DNA of 64,000 nucleotides from Prolixibacteraceae bacterium (GTDB taxonomy: Bacteria; Bacteroidota; Bacteroidia; Bacteroidales; Prolixibacteraceae). Both the position numbers and the translations under genes were made by a program. The notes under the pieces are model-generated. The model did not search any database and had not been told where the DNA came from. It saw nothing but the letters and a program-made list of their open reading frames with translations. The first letter of the stretch is position 1. Each line of letters starts with the position of its first letter. The stretch spans positions 1 to 64,000 of the forward strand of contig JAFLKN010000035.1 of the NCBI GenBank assembly GCA_019163175.1, in the 5' to 3' direction. Below, piece by piece: positions 54,599 to 63,864 of this stretch.

Positions 54599-55839
54599 AT
54601 AGCAACTTTTTGGTTGATAACGTTATCTTCCGCAAGTAAAATTTTCAATTTTTTATTCGGGATTATCAATTCTTCCAATTCCTGACTTTGAAACGTTAAA
54701 AAAGCTTGTGAAGCAAGACCAAATTCGCAATCAAAATGGAAAATAGCTCCTTTGCCTTCTTCACTTATAATTCCGATATTTCCATTCATCAATTGAACAA
54801 GATTTTTTGAAATGGCCAAACCCAGACCGGTTCCTCCGAATTTTCGAGTGGTTGATGCATCAGCCTGAGAAAAAGATTTGAATAGTTTCAATTGATTTTC
54901 GGCCGAAATTCCAATTCCAGTGTCCTGAACTTCAAAAAAAAGTCGAACCTTTTCACCTTCAAATTCAACGAGACTTACTTGTATTCGGACAAAGCCTTCA
55001 GGAGTAAACTTAATAGCATTATTACACAGATTTATCAATACTTGTTTAAGTCTCAACGGATCGCCAATCAGAAATTCCGGAACGTTGTGTTCAATCTCAA
55101 AAGACAGAGTTAAACCTTTCTGCGTGGCTTTATAACGCAGAATTTTGGTCACCTCAGTAATCTCATCGGCTAACCTAAACTGAATTAGTTCGAAAGTAAC
55201 CTGCCCTGCTTCTATTTTTGAAAAATCGAGCACATCGTTAATGATCATTAGTAGATTTTCGCCAGAGATACCAATAATATCAATAAATTCATGCTGCTCA
55301 TCTGTTAGATCGGTACGTTTAAGTATGTCAATCATACCAATTATGCCATTCATTGGTGTCCTGATTTCATGTGAAATATTGGCCAGAAAAATTGCTTTTG
55401 CTTTAGCGGCAGCCTCCGCCATTTCTTTTGAATTAATTAGCTCATATTGTGTTTTACGTAAGGTCAAATGAAGATTGACCCGGGCAATAAGTTCCTCTTT
55501 ACTGAATGGTTTTGGAATATAATCAACAGCACCCAGTTGAAATCCCTTTACAATGCTATCTTTTTCTTTTTTTGCAGTCAGGAAAATAATTGGAACGTCT
55601 TGTGTTTGCGGATTAGATTTTAGTATTGAGCAAACTTCAAAACCATCAATATCTGGTAATACAACATCCAGAAGAATAAGATCAAATTTATGGGCTCTCG
55701 CCTTTGCCAATGCTGATTTACCGTTAATCGCTGTCGCAATCTGGTACTCCTGATCTGATAAAATATCTTTCATCAAATCGAGATTAAGTTGCACGTCGTC
55801 AACAATCAGAATTTTTGAAACTTGACTACTCTCTTGCAT
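54526..55839 (-). CDS. Hybrid sensor histidine kinase, frameshifted: REC-HisKA-HATPase-(truncated REC)
   Basis: A kinase of ~437 residues before the break. N-terminal receiver (ILIVDDVQLNLDLM; LILLDVVLPDIDGF; VDYIPKPFSKEEL), HisKA H-box (AIFLANISHEIRTPMNGIIGMIDIL), HATPase (INLCNNAIKFTPEGF; VQDTGIGIS; GTGLGLAISKNLV), then the start of a second receiver (LKILLAEDNVINQKVAI) that runs out of frame into ISKNSDIQS and stops. A missing base near 54594-54597 would restore the receiver read at 54257-54598. An ATG at 55866 is possible but overlaps cheB; the ATG at 55839 is chosen. Confidence 0.82.
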   Translation of the reverse strand: MQESSQVSKILIVDDVQLNLDLMKDILSDQEYQIATAINGKSALAKARAHKFDLILLDVVLPDIDGFEVCSILKSNPQTQDVPIIFLTAKKEKDSIVKGFQLGAVDYIPKPFSKEELIARVNLHLTLRKTQYELINSKEMAEAAAKAKAIFLANISHEIRTPMNGIIGMIDILKRTDLTDEQHEFIDIIGISGENLLMIINDVLDFSKIEAGQVTFELIQFRLADEITEVTKILRYKATQKGLTLSFEIEHNVPEFLIGDPLRLKQVLINLCNNAIKFTPEGFVRIQVSLVEFEGEKVRLFFEVQDTGIGISAENQLKLFKSFSQADASTTRKFGGTGLGLAISKNLVQLMNGNIGIISEEGKGAIFHFDCEFGLASQAFLTFQSQELEELIIPNKKLKILLAEDNVINQKVAILISKNSDIQSLLFLMVFRLLRHF

Positions 55840-55844
55840 TTTTT

Positions 55845-56912
55845 TTAAAATGACGTGTTTAACCAATTAATTAATTCTTCAGGACTACCAATCATTCTGG
55901 CAGCATTAAGCTTAATAGCCTCTTTGGGCATACCAAAAATTACCGATGATTTTTCATCCTGTGCAAATGTCATTGCTCCCGACTGCTGCAATTCTAACAT
56001 TCCTTTAGCGCCATCAGCACCCATTCCGGTAAGCAGAATAGCTGAAATATTTTTTCCTGGAAATGTAACTGCCGAACGGAATAATACATCTACCGAAGGA
56101 CGATGTCTGTTTACTAATGGTCCCATTTCAAGCTTGCATTTGTATTGTCCATCAGCTTTAATCAGATGCAAATGACTAAATCCGTTTGCAATATACACAT
56201 AACCGCGTTGAATAACATCACCCTGTTCAGCTTCCTTCACGTTTAATTTGCATTCTGTGTTGAGCCTGTTAGCAAATGCTCTGGTAAATTCACCTGGCAT
56301 ATGCTGCACAATTAAAATTCCGGGTAAATCAGTACGGATATTTTTTAGAATGCGTGAAATAACTTCAGTTCCGCCAGTTGATGCACCAATCAGAATTATT
56401 TTTTCAGAATAAAAGCTGGGATCCTGAAGGCTTTTTGAAGTTTGAACTACTTGATTGGAATGGAGATTTTCGATCAGCCCAATTTTTGAAGATTTTATCC
56501 GGATACGTTCGGTCATTGAGGCGGCTTTTACCGCATCTGTAATTCTAATACTATATTCATCTAATTGCTCTTGATTTAACAACTTTGGCTTAGTGATAAT
56601 TTCTTTGGCTCCCAGTTTTAATGCCCGAATCCCCATATCAGAGCCTTCGCCGGCAACTGATGAAATAACCACAACAGGTATAGGATGTTGTTTCATTAGT
56701 TTTCCTAAAAAAGTCAGACCATCCATACGAGGCATTTCAATATCGAGGGTAATTACATCAGGGAGATTTTCAGCAATCTTTGAAACTGCCTCGTAGGGAT
56801 CTGATGCAGTTCCAATAACTTCGATATCATAATCCTGACTAAGGATTTGAAATAGCGTATTTCTTACCGATGCCGAATCATCAACAATTAAAACCTTAAT
56901 TTTCCGGCTCAT
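55845..56912 (-). CDS. cheB: Chemotaxis response regulator protein-glutamate methylesterase
   Basis: Removes methyl groups from, and deamidates, chemoreceptor glutamates. The 355-residue protein has an N-terminal receiver (VLIVDDSASVRN; DVITLDIEMPRMDGLTFL; KEIITKP) and a C-terminal methylesterase domain with the catalytic Ser-His-Asp segments ILIGASTGGTEVI, IVQHMPGEFTRAFA and LLTGMGADGAKGM. It overlaps cheD by four bases. Confidence 0.96.
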   Translation of the reverse strand: MSRKIKVLIVDDSASVRNTLFQILSQDYDIEVIGTASDPYEAVSKIAENLPDVITLDIEMPRMDGLTFLGKLMKQHPIPVVVISSVAGEGSDMGIRALKLGAKEIITKPKLLNQEQLDEYSIRITDAVKAASMTERIRIKSSKIGLIENLHSNQVVQTSKSLQDPSFYSEKIILIGASTGGTEVISRILKNIRTDLPGILIVQHMPGEFTRAFANRLNTECKLNVKEAEQGDVIQRGYVYIANGFSHLHLIKADGQYKCKLEMGPLVNRHRPSVDVLFRSAVTFPGKNISAILLTGMGADGAKGMLELQQSGAMTFAQDEKSSVIFGMPKEAIKLNAARMIGSPEELINWLNTSF

Positions 56913-57397
56913 TTTATAAGCTTGTTAGTTGATTTTACCAAATACTTTTGCAATACCTCCCCGGTTCCCGTGTTAAAATAAATCTTCCGTCCCAGCCTTC
57001 CACCTGTACTCGAGCTTATAACTTTTACACCCAATTCCGAAACAACTTTAAACGCCAGATCGATATTTCGTTGGCCAACATTAAAAACAGAATAGTGCTC
57101 GCCAAGCACTTCTGCGCCTCCAAAGATTTTACATACAATATCCTCTTTTTTTGCACCAAAGTCAAGCATTTTCTTAAATAATTGCAAAATGGCTACATTC
57201 CCATATTTTGGAGATTCCAAACCATCACCATTCCAATAAGGCAACATGTAATGATTAATACCACCGATCTTTCTTTTCTGGTCAATAAAACAAACAGCCA
57301 CACATGACCCCAACACCGTTGTTACCCATTGTGAATCTTTACCGACTCGCATAGCCGATGGATGCAAAAATTGATCTGATGGGAGATATTCCTTCAT
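56909..57397 (-). CDS. cheD: Chemoreceptor glutamine deamidase CheD
   Basis: Deamidates chemoreceptor glutamines and in other species binds CheC. The 162-residue protein has the conserved catalytic Cys and His: VTTVLGSCVAVCFIDQKRKIGGINHYMLPYW (Cys in GSC, His in NHYML) and KIFGGAEV. No CheC or CheX is visible here, so its partner role is unknown. The gene is immediately after the kinase-like gene (stop and start adjacent) and overlaps cheB by four bases. Confidence 0.93.
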   Translation of the reverse strand: MKEYLPSDQFLHPSAMRVGKDSQWVTTVLGSCVAVCFIDQKRKIGGINHYMLPYWNGDGLESPKYGNVAILQLFKKMLDFGAKKEDIVCKIFGGAEVLGEHYSVFNVGQRNIDLAFKVVSELGVKVISSSTGGRLGRKIYFNTGTGEVLQKYLVKSTNKLIK

Positions 57398-58285
57398 TTA
57401 GTAGCGAACTTCAGAGTCGAGTAAGAAATCTTCCAGATCATCCCAGTCTTCAGTCCCTGAACTTTCTGGAATAGTAACCATTATGCGAATACCTCCCTCG
57501 TAGTTGTCATTCAGACTTACTTTTCCACCTAATAATTCGGAGTATGCCTGAACAATTGATAAACCAAGTCCATGACCTGTATTAATTGAATTTATCTTCT
57601 CATCAAGTTGCTTAAACCGGTCAAAAATTATTCTTCGGTCATCATGATTTATTCCTTTCCCATGATCAGACACCTCGATTGAAAGTGTTCCATTACCAAA
57701 AACAAAATCCAAATTGATGATTGAATTATCTGGACTATATTTTATAGCATTACTAATCAAGTTCTTAATAATCATGTCAAGCTTTTCCTTGTCAGATACA
57801 AATAAAACAGGAGCATCTGCTACAGTCTTGTTTAAACAGGATACCGATAGATCAATATTTTTCTTTTTCAGCTGAGTTTTAAAATATTGGGAGATATTTT
57901 TGCTAAGTTCATAAATATTGATTTGAACCAATTTAGGCTCTTCTTTTCCTGCTTCGATTAGTGCGGCAGCAAATATATTTTTGAGCTGAAAATCGAGATG
58001 AAATGCCTCTTCATAAATAAGATCAGCCAAACGATGGGCATAAGTCATCTCATCTGTTTTAAGCTGTTTAATATTCTCAGCTAAGGCCAATACACTGGCA
58101 AAAGGATTTACTATCTCATTTGTAATGTTGCTAATGAAATGTCCTTTGAGCTTTTCCGAATCGCGGAGCTTTTCGTTAACCTTATAAAGACTTCTAACCA
58201 ACTCTTCATTTTCCTTTTTAAGGTCAGAAATTTGTTTCCTGCATACATCGATTTCGGTATCAGGTTGATTTTTTGAATATTCCAT
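57398..58285 (-). CDS. Histidine kinase-like protein lacking the phospho-histidine (pseudokinase-like)
   Basis: A 295-residue cytoplasmic protein: N-terminal coiled coil (~residues 5-50), a HisKA-like helix pair, and a HATPase domain with N box (IIKNLISNAIKYSPD), G1 (VSDHGKGIN), F box (IFDRFKQLD) and G2 (GHGLGLSIV). The H-box position, normally ISHE, reads FISNITNEIVNPF, with Asn at the phospho-acceptor place. ATP binding appears intact, so it may bind nucleotide without autophosphorylating or act as a scaffold. It lies between cheR and cheD. It could not be a normal kinase unless another His serves; the HFISN His six residues earlier is not the standard position. Confidence 0.78.
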   Translation of the reverse strand: MEYSKNQPDTEIDVCRKQISDLKKENEELVRSLYKVNEKLRDSEKLKGHFISNITNEIVNPFASVLALAENIKQLKTDEMTYAHRLADLIYEEAFHLDFQLKNIFAAALIEAGKEEPKLVQINIYELSKNISQYFKTQLKKKNIDLSVSCLNKTVADAPVLFVSDKEKLDMIIKNLISNAIKYSPDNSIINLDFVFGNGTLSIEVSDHGKGINHDDRRIIFDRFKQLDEKINSINTGHGLGLSIVQAYSELLGGKVSLNDNYEGGIRIMVTIPESSGTEDWDDLEDFLLDSEVRY

Positions 58286-58297
58286 AACCTTTATATT

Positions 58298-59146
58298 TTA
58301 ATATTTGACATAGACACTAGGTGCAACTGATTGAATAGGTAGATTCATATTAATGAGAGACTCAGAATGACCAATAAGCAGGTAACCACCTATTTTTAAG
58401 CAATTCAGAACCTTATTTAGAACTCTTTGCTGAACCATCACATTGAAATAGATTAAGGTGTTCCTTAAAAAGATAACATCAAATTGATCCTTAAACTGAT
58501 ATTCCCCCTCCATCAGATTCAAATAAGCTGGTTTAACTTTTTCCCTGATATCCCTGACAAGTCTGACTTTTTGATCTTTTAAATTTTTGCTTTTCAAAAA
58601 ATAGCGTTGCTTAATTTCAAGCGGAACAACATCTACACTTGAAATTGGATATATAGCTTCCTTAGCCATTCGTAGCATTCGACCAGAAATATCGGTAGCA
58701 AGAATTGAATATTCTATTTTTAAATGCTTTAAACGCATAAATTCTTCGACTGTGACGGCAATCGAATAAGCTTCCTGTCCATTGGAACAGCCTGCACTCC
58801 AAAACTTCATTTCAGGCATAAGTTGTGACTTTTTTTTATCCAGATATTCGGACAATACACGATCTGTAATAAACTTAAAGTGATCCTTTTCTCTAAAAAA
58901 TTCTGTTTTATTGGTGGAAATATAGTCTGCCAAAATTGATAGTTCAGTTGAATCATCGTTTGACGGAAATAACAGCTTTGCATATTCATCAAAGGAGTCT
59001 AGTTCAAGCTCACGAAGCCTCCGTTGCATTCTGGCCTGAAACATGATTTTTTTCTCAACAGGCATTCGTATTCCATACCTTTCAGTGATCAGGTTTCCAA
59101 TCTTGAGAAATAGCTCATCCGATATTTGTATAAATACTGACTTCAT
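58298..59146 (-). CDS. cheR: Chemoreceptor methyltransferase CheR
   Basis: Methylates chemoreceptor glutamates using SAM for adaptation. The 282-residue protein has the CheR N-terminal helical domain (ERYGIRMPVEKKIMFQARMQRRLRELELDSF; YISTNKTEFFREKDHFKFI) and SAM-binding domain (KFWSAGCSNGQEAYSIAVTVEEF; ILATDISGRMLRMAKEAIYP; QFDVIFLRNTLIYFN). It lies 22 bases after the MCP gene. Confidence 0.95.
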   Translation of the reverse strand: MKSVFIQISDELFLKIGNLITERYGIRMPVEKKIMFQARMQRRLRELELDSFDEYAKLLFPSNDDSTELSILADYISTNKTEFFREKDHFKFITDRVLSEYLDKKKSQLMPEMKFWSAGCSNGQEAYSIAVTVEEFMRLKHLKIEYSILATDISGRMLRMAKEAIYPISSVDVVPLEIKQRYFLKSKNLKDQKVRLVRDIREKVKPAYLNLMEGEYQFKDQFDVIFLRNTLIYFNVMVQQRVLNKVLNCLKIGGYLLIGHSESLINMNLPIQSVAPSVYVKY

Positions 59147-59168
59147 AAGTCAAATACAGCTTTAGTGT

Positions 59169-60959
59169 TTAGAACCGTTCGAATTCATCATCCGAAATGT
59201 CGGGCAGATTTAGGTCAATAACCACGCCACGCTTTACTTTTGATTCAGGTTCAGGAAAAGTTTGCTCCTGAATGTTGTGCACATTCTTTATCTTAGAAAT
59301 ATGACTTGTCTTATCAGTTTTAAAGTATGCAATGATCTCCTGAAGTTGTTCTGCCTGTGCTGATAATTCAACGGCATTGGTCGATAACTCCTCGGAAGTT
59401 GCAGCATTTTGCTGGGTTACCAGATTCAACTGCTGAATGGCAATATTGATCTGATCAGCACCAGTGCTTTGTTCTAAATTTGCAGCCGAAATATCTTGAA
59501 TAAGCTGCGACGTTTTCTGAATATCTGGTACAATTTCATTCATAAGCTTACCTGCATCTTCAGCATTAAAAACGCTCGACTTGGTCAACTGGTCAATTTC
59601 TGATGCAGCAAGCTTACTTCTATCAGCAAGCTTACCAACTTCGCTGGCTACAACGCCAAAACCACGACCATGCTCACCTGCCCGGGCCGCTTCCACTGCA
59701 GCATTAAGGGCCAGGATATTGGTTTGAAAGGCGATGTCGCCAATGATTGAAATCTTATTGGCAATTTCATGCATAGCGTCAACTGTTTCAAGTACTTTTT
59801 CGCTTCCATGCAAAATATCAGTTTCGGCTTTAATTGCAATATTTTCTGTCTGTTTGGCATTTTCTTTATTCTGCTGAATGTTGGCCGCCATTTCCTCAAT
59901 TGCTGCAGATACTTCTTCGGCTGAAGCCGCCTGAGTTGATGCCCCCTGGGAAACCAACTGTGAAGTTGAACTAAGTTCCAGACTGGCAGCAGCAAGATTC
60001 TCAGCGGTTGATGCAACGTAACTTATAATTTCGCGAATCCGGTTATTCATTGCCTGAAGATTGCTAGCCAATAGCCCAAGTTCATCTTTTTGATCCAAAT
60101 CAATCTGAGCGGTTAAATCACCTTTAGCCATTTTCTGGGTAAAGTCAATTCCCTTAAATAAAGGTTCTGTAATTTTTCTGGAAATATAAATTGCAATTAT
60201 CCCAGCCAATACCAGAGAAAAAAGTGCAATTAAGAATAATCCATAAACAGATGATTTGATCGATTTATCGAACCCCTCGGCCAGATGAGCTGTATATGCT
60301 GTACTTGAATTACGCAGACTTTCGGCATTACTTTTTAACTTATCGGATATCTGAGTATTTGTTTTTCTTAAATCCAGAAGAATTGCATTCTTTTTAGTTA
60401 GCTCTGCATAATCCGCTTGTGAATTCATTGTAGGCATTTCAATTGGATTAAGCTGATTTTTCTTCGACTTATTCTTTTGGTTTGGGGTATTCGTCGTAAG
60501 AATCTTGCTGTGATTAATCTTATCCTGCAAAATGTTTATCTCCTGCACAGTTTTAAAGGCCATCATAATCACCTGCTCATACTGTGGCATCAGGATTTTT
60601 GTCTCGCTTAAGTTTTGTTCCAATTGTGTAAGATACTTCGATTTTTCAAGCAGTTCTTCACCATGTACCAATATGTCTTTTAACGAGTCTAACTCTATTT
60701 TGGCTAATGTAAAATATTCTGGGTTACCGGTCAGATAATAACCTTCCATGTTAAACGCCACCATGTAGGTCTCAGAACTCAATCTGTTTGATAATTCAAG
60801 CTGAGGCAAATATTCATACGAAAACGAATTAATATTCTTTTTAAAGAGCCACAGCGTTGTGCCATAATATGCTGCCAATATAAATCCGAGGAAGATCAAA
60901 ATTCCAAATGTTCCCAACAGCTTGGTCCGTATCTTTAAATCAACAATTCTCATAGTCAA
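59169..60959 (-). CDS. Methyl-accepting chemotaxis protein
   Basis: A 596-residue transmembrane receptor: N-terminal helix (~residues 14-32), a ~190-residue periplasmic helical sensor of the four-helix-bundle type, a second helix (~235-258), HAMP ([31 protein letters not shown]), and a cytoplasmic signalling hairpin with the conserved tip ([39 protein letters not shown]). Methylation-region Glu/Gln pairs flank it. The C-terminus ends without the WF pentapeptide. It is the only receptor in the window, so it is likely the operon's own input. Confidence 0.94.
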   Translation of the reverse strand: MTMRIVDLKIRTKLLGTFGILIFLGFILAAYYGTTLWLFKKNINSFSYEYLPQLELSNRLSSETYMVAFNMEGYYLTGNPEYFTLAKIELDSLKDILVHGEELLEKSKYLTQLEQNLSETKILMPQYEQVIMMAFKTVQEINILQDKINHSKILTTNTPNQKNKSKKNQLNPIEMPTMNSQADYAELTKKNAILLDLRKTNTQISDKLKSNAESLRNSSTAYTAHLAEGFDKSIKSSVYGLFLIALFSLVLAGIIAIYISRKITEPLFKGIDFTQKMAKGDLTAQIDLDQKDELGLLASNLQAMNNRIREIISYVASTAENLAAASLELSSTSQLVSQGASTQAASAEEVSAAIEEMAANIQQNKENAKQTENIAIKAETDILHGSEKVLETVDAMHEIANKISIIGDIAFQTNILALNAAVEAARAGEHGRGFGVVASEVGKLADRSKLAASEIDQLTKSSVFNAEDAGKLMNEIVPDIQKTSQLIQDISAANLEQSTGADQINIAIQQLNLVTQQNAATSEELSTNAVELSAQAEQLQEIIAYFKTDKTSHISKIKNVHNIQEQTFPEPESKVKRGVVIDLNLPDISDDEFERF

Positions 60960-60971
60960 TCATTTATATGT

Positions 60972-61454
60972 TTAGTCTACAGCATTTTTCAAACTAATTT
61001 CGTCTTCCGCAAATACTTTTTCAAGATTCAGAATAATAACGGATTCATTATTAATGCTAGCAATTCCATCAATATATTCTGAATTAAACCCTTTTCCATT
61101 TTGTTGAACTGGCCTTAATTGTTCTGCATCAAAAATTACAACTTTTCCTACCGAATCGACCACAAGACCAGAACTTGCCGGTTGACCATCCAGTTCAAAA
61201 ACAAATATCAGGATGCAGGTATTACGGGTTCTTTCGGCTTCCGGAAAACCAAGTTTTAACCGCCCATCAAAAACAGGCAATACCTCACCAAAGAGGTTGA
61301 TGATTCCTTTAAAATACCTGGGAGAATTAGGAACCTTGGTAATTTCTGTCATCTCCAGAATTTTGGTTATATGGCCAATGTTTACTGCTAACAGCTCATT
61401 TCCAATCCTGAATGTAAAATATGAATAAAGTCCTTGAATAACTTCTGCAGCCAT
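60972..61454 (-). CDS. cheW: Chemotaxis coupling protein CheW
   Basis: A 160-residue SH3-fold adaptor linking receptors to CheA. It shows the CheW pattern FTFRIGNELLAVNIGHITKILEMTEITKVPNSPRYFKGIINLFGEVLPVFDGRLKLG and DSVGKVVIFDAEQLRP. Adjacent upstream is cheA (four bases) and downstream is the MCP gene. No odd features. Confidence 0.95.
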   Translation of the reverse strand: MAAEVIQGLYSYFTFRIGNELLAVNIGHITKILEMTEITKVPNSPRYFKGIINLFGEVLPVFDGRLKLGFPEAERTRNTCILIFVFELDGQPASSGLVVDSVGKVVIFDAEQLRPVQQNGKGFNSEYIDGIASINNESVIILNLEKVFAEDEISLKNAVD

Positions 61455-61458
61455 GGTA

Positions 61459-63498
61459 TTACATATATTTTTTAATCACTTTATTCGTATCAATCAAAAG
61501 GGCTAACTGACCTGTTCCCAAAATACTTGCTCCGGAAAATAAATCTAGCCCTTTCATTAACCGTCCCAATGGTTTAATTACCGCCTGATATTCATGAATT
61601 ACCTCGTCGACGACCAATCCAAACAGTAGATTATCAAGTCCGATTATAACGACGAGCTGTTCTTCCGGAGCATTTCCATCACCAATAAACTCATCGTGCA
61701 TATTTAAGCAAGGAAACTCAGCACCTTCTATTTCAATAAGTTGATCCCTTTTTAGTGATTTAGATTTGATGAAGTGTATCTTTTTTATGGTTGACGATGG
61801 GATGACATAGTAGCCATCTCCAACCATAGTCAGCAACCCATCAATAATAGATAGCGAGAGTGGAAGTTTAATTGAAATACGGGTAAATCTATCTTTTACC
61901 GTACTTAACTCAATCACCCCCCTCATTTCCTGAATTCTTTTCTTAACCACATCCATTCCAACGCCTCGACCCGAAACATCGGTGACCAGTTCAGCAGTAG
62001 TGAATCCTGGCTCGAGAATCAACCGGGCAATCTCTTCATCAGTTAAGTTCGAATGATCGTTAATTATCCCTTTTTGAATCGCTTTCTTTTTAATTTGGGT
62101 CAGATCAAGTCCGGCTCCATCATCTTCAACTTCAATCAAAACAGAACTTCCCGTAGTTGATGCTTTAATTTTAACCGTACCAAAAGCCTCCTTTTGCTTG
62201 ATCAACCGGTCATTCCTATTTTCAATTCCATGATCGATCGAATTTCGAATGATGTGAAGAAGTGGTTCAATTAATTTTTCAATAATATTTTTATCCAACT
62301 CGGTTTCCATCCCCTCGGTGATCAGAACAACTTCTTTTTCAAGCGATTTAGATAAATCGTGCACTAACCTATTAAATCTAACAGCTACACTCTGTAATGG
62401 TATTAAACTCATGTCAAATGCATTGTCACGAAGCTGGCGGCTAAGCTTTCCAAAATTTTCGGCAATCAGCTCCAAATCAGGATGATTAAGCATCGATGTA
62501 ATCAATTCAAGTCGCGATTGTGCGGTGATTAACTCGCTCACCAGATTCATATATTGGTCAATTTTTTTTGAATCTACCCGAATTGAATCAACTGTTGTTT
62601 GTGCAAAAGCAGAGTTTTTAGGGATTTCAACCGACGATTTTAATGTTACTGTATCCTCCTCTTTTTCATCTTGAAGAAGGTCGGCTTCTGGCATTTCTGA
62701 TTCAATAATCTCCCATATTTCCTCGTTAAGTTTTGTATTCAGGAAGTTGGCCAGAATAGTTTCGTCATGAAGTACATTCTGTGATGAAACTTTCTCGATC
62801 AGAATTTCTGCCTGATCAGATACAAAAATAAAGACATCACGAAGTGTTTCAATATTTTCGGCAGTTGCGATAAATAAGCTCCAGGAAACATAGCAATTCT
62901 CCGGATTCATTGCGACCAATGCCGGGAGTCTGTCGAATGAAACTTGTATGTTACATTCTCCAAATGCATTAAGTTCATCAATCAGATAAAGCGGATTGGT
63001 ACCGTTCTTCAGAATATTTTCATACGGGACAAAAGAAATGTACCAGGTATTTTGATTCAAATTTGATAGTACTGAGTTTCTGGTGGCGTGAATATCTTCT
63101 TGCTCATCAGAATGAATTTCTGCATTAAGTCGGGCAATTTGCATTCGTGTTTCGGATTTCATCTTTTCAGCAAACCTTGCATCATCGCTTGTTGGTGATT
63201 CAACCATCAGCTGATGTAATCCGTCAATCGACTTTAAAGTAAAACTGATGGCTTCCGAATCAATTTGCCGTTTTTTTGATCGAAAAATATCATATAAAGA
63301 TTCAAGATCATGCGTAACATCACTCAGCAAATCAAACCCAAACATTCCACCACTACCCTTCATGGAATGCATAATCCTAAAAACTTCTTCAATGACCTGA
63401 TGATTTTCAGGTTCATGTTCCAGAAGTAGTAAATTGGATTCGAGCCTTTCGCAGTAATCCTTAACCTCGTCCTTAAATTTTTCGACAAATGAATTCAC
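61459..63498 (-). CDS. cheA: Chemotaxis histidine kinase CheA
   Basis: A 679-residue kinase with P1 Hpt domain (RIMHSMKGSGGMFGFDLLSDVTHDLE, phospho-His intact), a P2-like middle, the P3 dimerisation domain (VDSIRVDSKKIDQYMNLVSELITAQSRLE), P4 ATPase (LLHIIRNSIDHGIENRNDR; VEDDGAGLD; DVSGRGVGMDVV), and a P5 CheW-like domain. It starts with GTG, overlapping the cheY stop by one base (TAGTG). It phosphorylates CheY, CheB and probably the other receivers here. Confidence 0.95.
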   Translation of the reverse strand: MNSFVEKFKDEVKDYCERLESNLLLLEHEPENHQVIEEVFRIMHSMKGSGGMFGFDLLSDVTHDLESLYDIFRSKKRQIDSEAISFTLKSIDGLHQLMVESPTSDDARFAEKMKSETRMQIARLNAEIHSDEQEDIHATRNSVLSNLNQNTWYISFVPYENILKNGTNPLYLIDELNAFGECNIQVSFDRLPALVAMNPENCYVSWSLFIATAENIETLRDVFIFVSDQAEILIEKVSSQNVLHDETILANFLNTKLNEEIWEIIESEMPEADLLQDEKEEDTVTLKSSVEIPKNSAFAQTTVDSIRVDSKKIDQYMNLVSELITAQSRLELITSMLNHPDLELIAENFGKLSRQLRDNAFDMSLIPLQSVAVRFNRLVHDLSKSLEKEVVLITEGMETELDKNIIEKLIEPLLHIIRNSIDHGIENRNDRLIKQKEAFGTVKIKASTTGSSVLIEVEDDGAGLDLTQIKKKAIQKGIINDHSNLTDEEIARLILEPGFTTAELVTDVSGRGVGMDVVKKRIQEMRGVIELSTVKDRFTRISIKLPLSLSIIDGLLTMVGDGYYVIPSSTIKKIHFIKSKSLKRDQLIEIEGAEFPCLNMHDEFIGDGNAPEEQLVVIIGLDNLLFGLVVDEVIHEYQAVIKPLGRLMKGLDLFSGASILGTGQLALLIDTNKVIKKYM

Positions 63499-63863
63499 TA
63501 GCGTATTACTTTTCGTAATGTCTGTAAAAGTTTCTCTGTATTAAATGGTTTCAACAACCAGCCAGTAGCCCCACAGTCACGGGCTTCCTTCATCATATCC
63601 ACCTGATTTTCGGTTGTAAGTACCAAAATGGGCATATATTTATAAAGTTCTATTTGTCTGACTTTTAATATCAGCTCCAAGCCATTGATATTGGGCATGT
63701 GGTAATCAGTCAACAATAAATCAATAGGTCTACCGTCAAAATATTTTAAAGCATCCAGCCCATCACAAGCGGTCAAAACCTCATATCCGGCGCTCGCAAT
63801 ACTAAAAGCCAGTACTTCGCGAATGCTCTCCGAATCATCTACAATCAGAATTTGCTTCGACAT
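63498..63863 (-). CDS. cheY: Chemotaxis response regulator CheY-like
   Basis: A 121-residue single receiver: QILIVDDSESIREVLAFSIASAG, phospho-Asp in DLLLTDYHMPNINGLELIL, Thr in VLTTENQ and Lys in GWLLKPFNTEKLL. It precedes cheA with a one-base overlap. It presumably carries the CheA phosphate to an output apparatus that is not in this window. Confidence 0.92.
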   Translation of the reverse strand: MSKQILIVDDSESIREVLAFSIASAGYEVLTACDGLDALKYFDGRPIDLLLTDYHMPNINGLELILKVRQIELYKYMPILVLTTENQVDMMKEARDCGATGWLLKPFNTEKLLQTLRKVIR

Positions 63864-63864
63864 A

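Noticed and set aside
57398-58285. Upstream His (HFISN) as the phospho-acceptor of the kinase-like protein
   Set aside because: It is seven residues N-terminal to the standard H-box position; no precedent in the pattern supports it, so it is noted only as an alternative.
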